Under the pieces are notes generated by a model. The model saw only the letters and a list, made by a program, of their open reading frames with translations, was not told where the DNA came from and did not search any database. The translations under genes and the position numbers were made by a program. Positions 1 through 11,876 of a stretch of DNA of 64,000 bases are shown here, one piece after another. Position 1 is the first letter of the stretch; each line of letters starts with the position of its first letter. Source of the stretch: Lepturacanthus savala (lineage: Eukaryota > Chordata > Actinopteri > Scombriformes > Trichiuridae); assembly GCA_030544235.1 (NCBI GenBank), contig CM060471.1, positions 7,838,848 through 7,902,847 of the forward strand. The letters are read 5' to 3'.

Positions 1-136
1 ACCTTAACTCAGATTCTATGAAGCTAACATTAACTCAGATTCTATGAAGCTAACATTAACTCAGATTCTATAAAGCTAACATTAACTCAGATTCTATAAA
101 GCTAACATTAACTCAGATTCTATAAAGCTAAGGTTA
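1..136. repeat. 26-bp minisatellite, about five copies
   Basis: A 26-bp unit beginning actcagattctat is repeated head to tail about five times, starting at position 7. Copies differ only at one site (tatgaag versus tataaag). There are no spacers between units. The array touches the window edge and may extend further left. Confidence 0.9.
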
Positions 137-2072
137 ACCTGGAGCTTCTGAAACTTTTGATTCTCTTGAATTTCCATGTTGAATATTCAACAGTAGTTTG
201 TCCAGACGACAGCGGTGAAACCCGGTGGGTGAGGATCGTGAATCGGACGCAGAGCTCCGGTCAAGCATTGAATGAATCTTTTTAATGAAGTGATAACCCA
301 CACAAAGCCTTCTCCTAAAAACTCTACACAATAGCTTAAAAATTATAATGAAGGATCGAAAAACTAATACAAAAACAAGGTACGGATGTAAAAAGCTGTC
401 GAAAAATACCACTAACTCTCTGTTTTATACTCATATGTGGTGATAAAACAGGTCAATGACTTTTCAGTAGGGCCAATAAAAAAAGACTACAATGGACCCT
501 TTTTATATTATAGTCATAAACCCTGCATATGCTGCTTGTTTTGGTCTGTTTTCCCTTCCCAAGGAAAACTCACTGTGATCCCAACAGCTTCTTCTCACTG
601 ATCATACTTCTTCAGTTTAGATTCATCCTTCCTAAACAATTTATGACCACTGTGATTATTTCACAACAACAGCGGCAGCCAGTGAACAACCAGCAGGGAT
701 CATGGTGAAATGTATTTACAGAAGTGTCAGCGTGCATTAGCGCCATTTCTGCAGAATGGGAATCGGTTATAATTTGGGCTCTAGCAGTGAACGTACATTG
801 GTTAAAGAAACAAGCCTCCAAAACGTGAGCTACAAACAAACCAATCATAAAAAACAGAGCTTAGAAAGCCATGCTTGTTATCTGAGTAAAAGGTATATTC
901 GTTTTCTTCAATATTGCATTTATTTGTCAATAAAAGTGTTTTTCTTCACATGTTTGCATCAGTTTCTCCCAAGATCTTGCTTCATGTGTAATTCTATATG
1001 TATGATTATATACTGAATTAGAAGCAGGGGCAGTGTGGAGCAATGGAAATTGAAAATTCAACCTCAACCTCAATTTCTATATTTTTCTTTATGACAAAGA
1101 CTATCATAATGATATAATATCACTAATTAATTAATAACTAAAAATCATTACATATTTCTCATTTAATGCAATTTAATGCACAGTGACTTCAGAAATGTAT
1201 TGGCCACGGGTTAAATAACTGTTTTTCACCCAAAAAGGGTTAGAACATGATGGTTTCTCTCATCTATGGAGAGTGAAATGTCCACAATCTGTACAAGAAC
1301 AGGCTGCGCTGGAACAAACTGACCCTTATTAATGACATTTGGAAGGAAAACTCACCAGCCATTCTTTCTAGAGCTCGTCTCCACTTTCAGTCTCCCTGTT
1401 TTATAGATTTCAGATGGGTGTGATGTCACTCTGGCAGTCATTAAAATGACTCCTCTTGTCTTGTGATGCCCAGAATATGAATGAGTCTACACCACAGCTG
1501 CCAGAGAGGGAAGATACTACAGATACTACCAACTGCACTTTTTTATCTTCTTGTACAAAAGCATCAAAAGGAAAATGGCTTCAAAAGCCGTTTTTTCATT
1601 TAAAGCTACAATAATCAATTGTTTTACTAAAATGTGAATGTGAAAGAGGTCACTCAGCTCTCAGCTCTGGAGATTTATTTCTTTGAGTTCACTCTTTGAT
1701 TAGAAAGTCTCAGTGTTCTATAAAGACTGTCCCATGTTTCAAGACTCTCAATCCCCAGAGACTCTCACACACACAGCCCTGATTCAGAAACTGGGCCTTA
1801 AAACCAGAAGTGAAGTTGTGATGTCACAACTTTTCAGTTACTGCCCACCCTCTATTCACAGCCATTTATATCAAGCTTGTTAATATTAATGAGACAGACA
1901 TAAAGCAACCTGTTCTTTTTAGAGCTCCAGAAAAACCCTTCAGAGACTATGTTGAGTTGTGGTTCTTAAAATTACAAATTTACCATGTTATTGCTATAAA
2001 TATACAAATAAAACCCAGAAGAAGCGTAAAATATGGGACCTGCAAAGTAAGAGAACCTATACAAACATATTA
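137..2072. other. Intergenic, AT-rich, no gene seen
   Basis: No splice-bounded or recognisable coding sequence. The part at about 1,650-1,990 contains the near-palindrome ttgtgatgtcacaa and resembles 9,470-9,800, so it is probably an old dispersed repeat. Short open frames here have no recognisable content. Confidence 0.5.
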
Positions 2073-2520
2073 GTGCTGTCAGTCGATTAAAAAAATTAAT
2101 CGAATTAATTACAGGATTCTGTAATTAATTAATCGAATTAATCGCATTTTAATGGCATATCTGCTAAAGGTCTCCTGATAAAGAATTGAATTCTAGGATA
2201 TTAAAAAATTGTAGTGCATGACTAATCAATTGAATACAGTAAGAAGAGAAGATCTGAAATCCATTTTTTTATTGGTGAACTGTGCTTCATGAATTAAATC
2301 CACAAGGTCAAGCAAATTAAACCAGTTAGACCAGGTGCATTATTCAGAAATGTAAAACAAATACAGTAATACAGTTAAATAAATAAAATAAAGCTGTCTT
2401 AAAAAATGTATAACAAATACAACGATTCAGTTAAATAAATAAAATTCTGAAATAAAATAAAGCTGTCTCAAATAGGCACTTAAGTTCAATATAGCAATTC
2501 AGAAATGAATTGGTTTGAAC
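2073..2520 (+). repeat. Dispersed element beginning gtgctgtcagtcgatta
   Basis: It starts with a gtgctgtcagtcgattaaa-type terminus followed by alternating 'aatcgaattaat' blocks, a signature of a common fish interspersed repeat, probably a non-autonomous DNA transposon. Internally, the block 'cagttaaataaataaaat' occurs twice about 70 bp apart. No transposase frame remains. A shorter relative starts near 43,283. Confidence 0.55.
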
Positions 2521-2541
2521 CAATCAGAATAACAGAATAAC

Positions 2542-2757
2542 AGTACCGTTCAAAATTTGGGGGTCACTTAGAAATGTCCTTATTTTTGAAAGAAAAGCAC
2601 TGTTTTCTACAATGTAGATAACTTTAAACTAATCAGAAATACATTCTATACATTGCTAATGTGGTAAATCACTATTCTAGCTACAAATGTGTGCAAATGT
2701 GTGCCAATGTTTGTTTTGTCCATCTGAGGCTACTGTAGAAACATGGTGGTGTGACAA
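2542..2757 (+). repeat. Truncated MITE, 'accgttcaaaatttgggggtc' family
   Basis: It matches the left part of the fuller copy at 6,758-7,266, including 'cacttagaaatgtccttatt' and 'cattgctaatgtggtaaat'. The right half and right terminal repeat are missing. Confidence 0.7.
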
Positions 2758-4792
2758 GTTGCAGTTTAAAAATGGCTCATATTATTTTCCATTTCTGCCA
2801 AATGTGTTCCGCTAGAAGCTGCTAAAATGCCACTAAATCTCACACACTTTACAGGTTTTATGGTTTATTACACTGTGTTGCCCCCAGGTGAGTTGAGGTG
2901 GTTCATTCAGCAGAGGCTGACCTGGTTTAGCACGTCTTTAAGTCAGAGACACAAAAACCCGCTGCACACTAAATTATTGATCACCTGGAAATGTCATGTC
3001 ACGTCACGTTGTGTCATCACATGGAAGGAGAAGTGAGCTCCGACTGAGACGCACTGACATGGACAGAAAGCAAAGGCTGTGCTGTATGACAGGATGAAGG
3101 TTATAAGACTTGTTGTTATGTGCCATTATTTACATAAGCAGATAAGAATTTCAAGACATGTACTATGTTTATCTTTATAAAATAGATGTTTGCTTCTGAT
3201 TATAGTTCTGTTATTTTAAGAAGGGACATGTGCTGAAAATGAAGGTGGAAAATGACTGAGTGTAAGAAAACTATAGTTAACCTAACTATGTTAACCTAAA
3301 GCTTCTGGAATTTCAATTAAAGAACGATGTCAAACACAGTATATGATGTCAGATGGATATGATTTCAGAGACATTGTCTGGGTATGGCGAGGTGTGGCAC
3401 TTGCCATACCGTGCCTTGATTGGTAGATACATTTTTTATCATAATTAATAAATTAATAACCATTAATGCAGGGATAAATTAGGAGAAAACATCCCAGATG
3501 TGTCCAGAGTCCTGGTTGTGGTCCTGTAGCTTATATGGTTTGTTTTCACCATGTTTTGAGGATTTTAAAAGCAGAACTGAGGTTTGATGTTATTGAGGCT
3601 ATTTCTCATTGTTCTAATAATCATAAACAGATCATTTCCTGAAGCAAGAATGTGTCCACTCATGTTTAAAGTGTTAAAAAAAATTGGAAAAAAAAATATC
3701 CCTTTAACGTAGATTTAGAAAAGATAAAATTTGTGATTAATTTGCAGATTGATGAGTAGCTCAATCTGATGGTTAATGTTATGCAGTGATAATAATTATT
3801 GATAGTCTATAGCTTCTTTATTTTGCTCTCAAATTGCACCAGATTGCTGAATTTAAATTTACAATTTAAATTTTATCTAAACCTAACCCCTGGAGCCCCT
3901 AGAATGTGCGTTTCCTTGTGTTATTTTGCTCTTAGTAAAGTTGATTTTAATTCTAATAATCTTTTCCTATTGCTTCATTAAAGAATCACAATGCACATCA
4001 TATGTCACTTCTTTTTACTTTAAGACTTTATTTTAAATTAACCTTCCTCTTCTCCACATCTCAAGGAGAAACTGTCTAAGCACCTGAGCTCATTCAAGGG
4101 CAGACAGGAAATAACAAAATCACTGCACTACCTTGAAGTCTTTGACAACACGATCGTGTGTTCAACACTAAAAACAGAGGAAACATTGTGCTTTGCATCA
4201 GTTGCCTCTCACTGTATGATAATACATATCTCACCCTGAGCTGTTTCAATAATTGTCCCGAACGTAACGAGCTAAAGGATTAATGAAGAGAGCGTCGGAT
4301 GAGAATGTGTTGGTTCATTTCCTCCTCCTGTTCTCTAAATATCGTAAACTAAACTAATATTTCAACAAATGAAACGTGAATAAAATACACTAAAATTACA
4401 GAAAGTAACCATCTAAAATATATATTTATTCCACAGAATTAACATAGATTTTAGCTTTAATTTTATATGAAATATTGTGGGGTTTTTTTTGGCTTTTTAA
4501 TGATAAGATGTTTCAAACTAGAATACAAATAAAATTTGGGTTACAATTAATCATACAATATAAATTGAGTTTAATTACCAAATTTGTCTGTAAATTCTTC
4601 AAGTCCTATACATGTAGAACCTAATAAACTGACAATAAACAAAATATTTTATTTACCTTCTAAAATGTAATCATTAACAATTAATATTTAATAATGACAA
4701 TAATTATTTTTTCTTTAAAAATACATTTTACATTAATTCACAGTATTTTTTTTTTATTAATTTTTTTTTTCCATGTTATTTTTAAAGGTACA
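2758..4792. other. Intergenic, AT-rich, no gene seen
   Basis: Low-complexity A/T runs dominate, especially about 3,660-3,700 and 4,380-4,790. I find no exon-like segment. Confidence 0.5.
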
Positions 4793-5150
4793 GTAGGGCT
4801 GTATCTAACATCTGCTTTGATAGATAAATAACCTATTGATTGGAACGATTCATTGATTAGTTTTTTGGTTCATAAAATGATGTAAAACGTCTATCATTGT
4901 TTCGCAAAACTAAAGCTGCAACCTAAAATGTCTTTTTCTGCCCGTATCAAATGTCCACAACTCCAAGATTTATCAGTGTACTAATATCTATAAAAGCATA
5001 AAGTGATGATCAGTAAATGATCAGTTTTGACAAGATGGAACCAGAGACTTTTTCTTCTAAGAAATGACTCAAATCCATTAATCGATTATCAAAATAGTTG
5101 TTGATTAATATTCTAGTATCAATTAATCAACCAATCATTGCAGTTCTAGT
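4793..5150 (+). repeat. Repeat family A, near-complete copy
   Basis: It begins agggctgtatctaa and ends with a cattgcagttct terminus, with the family core 'gattaatcgattatcaaaat' near the right end. The termini are roughly inverted repeats of each other (gggctgcaac at the left, gttgcagc at the right in better copies), which suggests a non-autonomous DNA transposon. At least eight further copies or fragments lie in this window. Confidence 0.75.
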
Positions 5151-6757
5151 CCTAATGATTCAAACTCTATTCACATATTTCCCTCCACACCGGATTCAGT
5201 TGTGACATTTCGACACCCGATCGACATAATCAATCACCAGCCAGTGCTCGTCATCACGTTTATTTCTGGAGGCGTCTTCATCCATCACATATCAGTCACA
5301 CATCAGGAATAGAGCCGTCTGTGCAGCAAACATCTGTATCTGGAGCAACACTGCCACCTGTCGTCCGGCTCCAGCTGTTACCGACACTCAGCTATTGCGT
5401 GTATTAAATGTAAATACCACAACACTGTAATACCTCCAGTCACACGGTGTAAAGGATGGCCGCGGTACACGTTTTATAATGACAATCTTATCCCTCATAA
5501 ATCCACTCATTAACATTTTTATCACGGATAATCTTTATCTGGGTGTCACCGTGAAAGGCGGTCCACAGAATCCCAATGTGCCGTGGCCACATGGGAGTAT
5601 CTGAGTATAGGGGGGGGGGCTGCAGCTCTATCACACATTCGGAGAGTATGTGCATGAATAATACAGCAGACTGACAGGAAATTAAGAAATGATGGGGACC
5701 CACTCCAGCTTCATAACATATTCATCAGAGGGGGAACTTCACACTTCTGTCTGATTCTATCACTCGCCGCTTTTTTTTTTTTCCCTGCAGCTAGTCTCAG
5801 CAGGCTTTGAGCACTGTGTACTGTATATCTGCCCCCACCCCCCCCCCCCCCCCCCCCCCCCCCCATCCCTGTCCAGGTCAACCAAACACGCAGCCGCCTG
5901 AGGAATAACAGAGAGCGGGCCAGATATGGAAAGAGGAAACGGTCATCAAAAAAGACAAGGGGAGGAAAAGAGAGAGCAGCAGCAGTACAGGCAGCTCCCC
6001 TGGAATTATTGAGGAGCGTCTGTCAGTTTGCGCCTGCGTCCTAAATAATGGATGAGATCCTCCAATGAGATAAAAACACACAAAATTCCATGCCGTTACA
6101 AGGACATCGGCTGCCGTGAATACTAACTACTCCCGTGTGCTTTCATTTGAATTTATTGTGTGATCATGCAGGGGCCCTCCTCACCATCCGAGTGCCAGCC
6201 GCTCATCGAGACGCGTGTATCATCACCTGCCTGGTGTAAGAGAGCTCCTGCACTCTAATGAGCTTGCTACTGCTACCGCTGTCACATAATAAGCTCCCCC
6301 CCTCCATGCGTCCATATCGTTCTCATATTCTCTCCTTGATATTTATAGAGCTGAATAAAGCAGCATAGTGACCTGCCAGCTGCGTTGAGTATGTCAAGTG
6401 GTGTCATTGTTCCAGCAGTTTGGTTTTAGCAGATATTCTGAAGAAGAGTTTGTTTCAGGAGAGTAATAAGCAATCGTAACAATACGAAACTGGCCTACGA
6501 CAGAGACTTTAGTTGTGTTGCACTATAGCAATAATGCATGTGGATGATACAATCTGCAACCTGCTGCAGTAGAGCCACATGCTAAAAAAAACAGCTGCAA
6601 TGCATGTTTAAACATGGCTAAAAAAAGAAAAAGAGGAGCTGGTGATAAAGATTTAAGCCTCAGTCTGCACCTCAACATCAGCAGGTTCAAACATTTACTG
6701 CAGAATATTAACACGGATGTTTTTAGCAACTTTTTCAACATCACTGACACATCACTA
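5151..6757. other. Intergenic with a poly-C tract and a complex block
   Basis: It contains a poly-C run at 5,838-5,864 and, at about 6,080-6,420, a block of balanced composition without obvious repeats that may be a conserved non-coding element. A motif reading actgccacctgtcg near 5,348 partly resembles a CTCF site. No coding gene is supported. Confidence 0.4.
5838..5864. repeat. Poly-C homopolymer
   Basis: A run of about 27 consecutive C bases. Its exact length is prone to assembly error. Confidence 0.9.
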
Positions 6758-7266
6758 CACTACTCTTCAAAAGTTTGGGGTCACTTAGAAATTTCCTTAT
6801 TTTTGAAAGAAAAGCACAGTTTTTTTCAGTGAAGATAACTTTGAGAAATACACTTTATACATTGCTAATGTGGTAAATGACTATTCTAGCTGCTAATGTC
6901 TGTTTTTTGTTGCAATATCTACATAGGTGTATAGAGGCCCATTTCCAGCAACTATCAGTCCAGTGTTCTGATGGTACAATGAGTTTTCTCATTGCATCAG
7001 AACACTAATGGATGATTAAAACCCTTGATGTTATCATGTTAGCACAGCTGAAAACAGTTTAGCTGCTTAGAGAAGATATAAAACTGACCTTCATTTGACG
7101 AAAGAAAAGTTTGAAGGAAAAAAAATATCATTTCAAATACAAAACATTATTTCTAACCTTGTCAATGTCTTGACTATATTTTCTATTCATTTCTCATGCC
7201 CATGAAAACCTTTCATGGAAAACACAAAATTGTCTGGGTGACCCCAAACTTTTTTAACATGGTGTA
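6758..7266 (+). repeat. MITE of about 500 bp with inverted termini
   Basis: The left end reads 'caaaagtttggggtcactta' and the right end 'gggtgaccccaaactttttt', which are inverted repeats of each other. There is no transposase frame between them. This is the full-length relative of the fragment at 2,542-2,757. Confidence 0.8.
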
Positions 7267-8331
7267 TCTCGCTTACCTTTGTATATATCATCCACGCTGA
7301 ACTGGACCACCAGACCTTACCAAACCTGTTCAGCTGACCAACTCTTGATTCAAATAGTAGTAGTAGTGATTTTCAAGAGTTCACTCTAAAAAAAAATGCT
7401 TTTAGTTACTGTTACACCACCTACATGGAACCATCTGCAGAACACACTATAGATTGACTCTTTTATTAACCCCAGATATTTTAGGTCATTGCTCATAGGC
7501 CACTTTGCTCCGATATGCATCTGTTTTAACACAGATTTTATCTGATTGTATATTTCTCATGCTGTATTGTATATATTTTTAATGTTGCATCGATTACATT
7601 TTTTATGTGGTATTGTATTTTTTCACATTGTACCTTGACATCATTGCAAATGTGGGAAACCTCAAGGACCTTCAAGGCTTAAATAAAGAATGAAATCTAG
7701 TTCTGATTCTAACTTTTAGTGAACCACAGCTATATGTAACTCTGAAATGTTCCCTTGTTTGTGTCAAATACATCACTCATGTAACTGATATGAAACTAAA
7801 CATTAGCGGAGAATCAACACCTTTGTTTTAAGATCCGCGCTGCAAGAGAAGCCGTAGGAACAAATTTAACAGGTCATCAAGTCATTGTGTCTCATCACAC
7901 AATGACTTGCTGGTTCAGGTGTTGCAGTAATAAAATTTACTAACTTACAAAATACGAAACAGCAGAGAATACTACTTAAATACAACCATTATGATTTGAT
8001 GGTACATCACAGATGAAGTACTTTTTAAGACTTTTCTTAAGTGATACAGATACATTTTTAATAAAAATGCACCAATACAATATTTGATTCACCTTTTTAA
8101 AAATAACCATTAATTAGAAATATTTTCTTAATAAAAATGTTTATTGTTTCTTTATAAATATATTTTATGTTATTCCACAGTAAAATATGTTTGTTATTCT
8201 ACATTAGACTTAAATTCAAAGTATGCTTTTAAAAGCACACTGTATGAAATGAGGAACCAATTTTCAACTTAAAAGCTTCATGAAAAATTCTAAAATAAAT
8301 CATGAAACCAATGAAATATCTGATTCATACT
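7267..8331. other. Intergenic; possible LINE 3' tail near 7,700
   Basis: The stretch near 7,650-7,700 ends 'ggcttaaataaagaatgaaa', which looks like a retrotransposon 3' end with a polyadenylation-type signal, but no reverse-transcriptase peptide is visible. The rest is AT-rich and featureless. Confidence 0.35.
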
Positions 8332-8605
8332 TGGGCTGCAACTAATGACTATTTTGTTCTATTATAGTTCATATATTTTCATATTGATTCCATTATAGTA
8401 TTTTTTTTTGTTATTTTGACCATTTGTAATTTTCTGCAAATAAATGTTAAACGATAGTATTTTCATTTGGAATTTGGGGGAAATGTTGTCAGTAGTTTAT
8501 AGACTCAAACAAAAATGTTCCTTTTGCCCAAACACATACCTATAAGTAGTAAAATCAGAAAAAAATTTGCAGTGGTCTCTTATTTATTTTTTTCCAGAGC
8601 TGTAT
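8332..8605 (+). repeat. Family A left end next to a Tc1-type terminus
   Basis: The first 60 or so bases (gggctgcaactaatgacta) are the left end of repeat family A. The stretch about 8,400-8,605 matches the downstream end of a Tc1-like transposon: 'tgtaattttctgcaaataaa', then 'tttgcagtggtctcttattt' and a cagagctgtata end. Similar sequence follows the transposase remnant near 60,700. Confidence 0.55.
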
Positions 8606-11582
8606 ATGGACCATATTCTCCTATTCTGTGAAGTACTCACTATATGTCCAGGTTGATGTTCTACTATCCTAACTATAAATGTCCACTTCCTGTCACACAG
8701 TAATGATGAATGTATGTCTTATCCTCCGCTACATCTCCCTTTACAGGACAGTGTGTTGGCAGTGGAGCATCACTCACCCTGTCACTGATAAAACCCTCAC
8801 CTGCACCCGCCAACGCACACCTGCAGTCAATTTTCAACCATTTTGAGCCACCGATTGACTTCTGACGCAAAGAGAGAAACGGAAGCTGTCTGTGAAGCAG
8901 CCAGCTGCGACTTCAGGTTACATTTTATGAAGGTGTGTGGAAAACCCAGCCAGCTCTGGGTTATTAAAAGGCCATTAAGGTGAAACTGGGCCCCAATTTG
9001 TCTTAAATGCAGCAGTTGTAGGTTTGTTTTATCTGAGCTCCTCAGGAGGAAAGTGATTTGTTATTAATAATCAGAGGTTAAATAAAACACACCATAAAAT
9101 ATCATCATTTCCACATAAACCTCACACACACCATCAATACCTGCAGGAAGAAAAGAACAGCATCATATACAGTACATACATGAATATAAATATATACTTT
9201 ATGAGAGGCTGATAAATGATTTGTCTGTGATGGCAGATATGCTGAATACTCATTTCCATATCAAGTCCAGAAGGTAAATTATTGGACAATAAATGTTTCA
9301 GTGAGTCCACAAAAGGCTCCAGAAGTAAAACATTTGGTGTGAAATTTCTGTCTCATCAGCCGGAGGCTGACTCAGCTTCAGTCTGGATCCATTGCTTCAC
9401 CCGAAAACCATCTAACTCTTACGAATGGCTAACTTCAGCTGATGAAGTTGTAAAACCATTTCATGTTTGGTGAGTGTCTGTTAAAGTTGTGATGTCACAA
9501 ACAAGATATATTTGTGGTTTTAAGAAAAATCATCTGAGTATCCAGGTAGTTTCACATCTCCTCTGTCAAACTTCTCCCTGCAGCTCTAGGACAAACAAGT
9601 CGATTAGTGTTTCTCATTAATATTAATGAGCTTCTCCTCTGACTGTCTGATTTGAATGGCTGGGGGAGGTGACTGTACAGCTGTGACATCACAACTCCAC
9701 AGAAATACGGCCTGTGTGCATTTTCCTGTGGATTAAGTGTTTTGAAACATAGGAGAGTATTTACAGACTTTAAACTACTATATTAAAATCTACCTTTCTT
9801 CCTATGGGGCCTTTTAAAGTTGCTCCACCTTCATCATCATGGCTACAGTAATGACTACAGGGTTAAAGAATGACCAGTGTTACTTTTTATCAGATTGTCT
9901 TTTTCCCTCACAATATACAAAATATTTAGCACAATTCTGACACAATATCATACTTATAATTAATAATAATATGAAGGGATCATAAAAAGATACATAAAAG
10001 AATAGTAAGACAAATAAAAAATAAATTAAATAAAAAAAAACACTCCGTCATGTTGGTATAAATCATGTGTAGATCAAACCATGTGAATTTCATGTAAATC
10101 GGATGATGTTTGCTACAGTGCAGTTACTTACTGTTCCCAGTAGGAGGTGCTATGACAGCACATGGTCATTTATGGCAGCATCATGGTAACCGGGAATAAT
10201 GTAGGAAAAAGGTTTTGATAACTTTTCATCTCCAGTGTCTAAAGATGATTCAGAGTGATCAACTTTCTGTTGGTGTTAGGGTGTTGGTCCAAGAGCCTTT
10301 TGGTGCGTCTTGACGTGTTGAACATGTCATGGATTTTGTTAGTCTAGGTCAATCTGGTTCGCATTTTTTTTTCAGGAGGCTACAGAGGAATTTAGCCACA
10401 AAAATTAATACAAACCATAGAATATTCAATTTTACATCAGGTGTAACTTGCAAAATGGGCAACAAAGCATCAGTTTGAGAGAAGAAGAAAGAAACAAGAA
10501 GGATTGAGATATTTCCACAATACAAAAAAAAAAATAAAGATAAAAATGCTATATCTGTAGTTACAGTTAGAAACAGGAAACGGCTGATAACTGTAACAAA
10601 GCAGGATTTCCCTTTAAAGTTTGATACTTACTGTAGACTGTAGGTATTAGATAATAATTTCCACAGAAATTTGTATTTAGTTTGGATTACAGGAGAATAT
10701 AGTGTGTCTCAGCAGGTGAGGTGTGTCTACTTCCTGCAGCATCATCCATCCAGGCCTGTGTGTTTCTGTCCTTCAAAGACAAGACAAAGACAAGCAGCTG
10801 CCAGGATTTTGTGGATCTTCCCAGGTTCGCGGCATCAGTCGTCACCTCGTCCTCCTTCATGTGGACGGATCCGGACGTGACAGCTCTCGCTGCCTCCACA
10901 TCAGGTTTCTCTCTCACCACATCTGCCTCTGCTTCCATCTATCACTCTCTGTCACAACACAAAACACAAAACCTCTCCTGTGTGCATGTGATGATGTTTT
11001 TGACCCAGCGAGGGTTATCCCAGTCAGATTTGTGCCTTCCTGACAGAACATTGTATGATCCATCAGGTATGAAAAACCTCTTTGATGGACGGTGTGGTTT
11101 GAGGTTTTTATTTGTGTTTAGCTCTTTAACTTTTTTTTCGGTCTGATTGAATGGCCGATGACGTCCGGTAATTATATACTGTAATGGTCCTTATCCAGGA
11201 GAGTGATTGTCGACTGTTGAGTTCGAGAGTCACCAATTATTTTCAAACGGTTGATTTGAGTTGTTTTTTGTGACTGATGAAGAAGAGAAAAGAGGACAAT
11301 TCACACCCCACCTCCCGGCTGTTTGAGCATCTTCCTTTTGTCCTTCGTCTATATCTATCTAATATCTTGATTTTATTTATTTATTCTACTTTTCAGTTAC
11401 TTTTCTTAATTTTCATAGTATTTGGTTGGTGTGTTTTTTCATTTTAAGCATTATTATTATTGTATTTTAGTCTATTGTTTTTAGAACCATATTTGATTGT
11501 TTTATATTTACTGTTTTATTTTCAAAGAATGACAATTTAAAGTAGAAATTTAGTACATATGTAACACAATGTTGGGTTTCAA
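8606..11582. other. Intergenic with old dispersed repeats, no gene supported
   Basis: The stretch 9,470-9,800 shares ttgtgatgtcacaa-type palindromes with 1,650-1,990. The stretch 10,040-10,345 is an inverted, diverged copy of 19,780-20,120. Open frames of 80-140 codons near 10,690-11,150 overlap on both strands, show no recognisable domain, and are not called as genes. Confidence 0.4.
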
Positions 11583-11876
11583 TGGGGCTGCAACGAACAA
11601 ATAATGTGATAGTAGATTAATCAGTCACTTAAAGCTGAAATTCATCCTAAAATGTCTTTTTTCGTCCAGACCAACAGTTCACAACTCAAAGATCATCAGT
11701 TTATTATTATGGAAGACTAATCTGAAAATAATCAGATTTAAGAAGCTGCAATCAAAGAATTTGGACATTTTCTTTTTAAAAATGACTCAAATATATTAAT
11801 CAATTATCAAAATAATTGACGATTAAAGTAATAGTTCCACAATCAAGTAATTGACTAACTAATCGTTGCAGCTCTA
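11583..11876 (+). repeat. Repeat family A copy
   Basis: It begins ggggctgcaacgaacaaa and ends aatcgttgcagctctaca, the best-preserved pair of inverted termini of this family in the window. The internal core 'gaatttggacattttctttt' is present. Confidence 0.85.

Noticed and set aside
1..136. CRISPR-like direct repeats
   Set aside because: The 26-bp units are contiguous with no spacers and the window is clearly vertebrate; it is a minisatellite.
10687..11146. Overlapping open frames of 83-141 codons on both strands
   Set aside because: No known motif, no clear splice sites joining to other exons, and both strands open equally, as in moderately GC-rich non-coding DNA.
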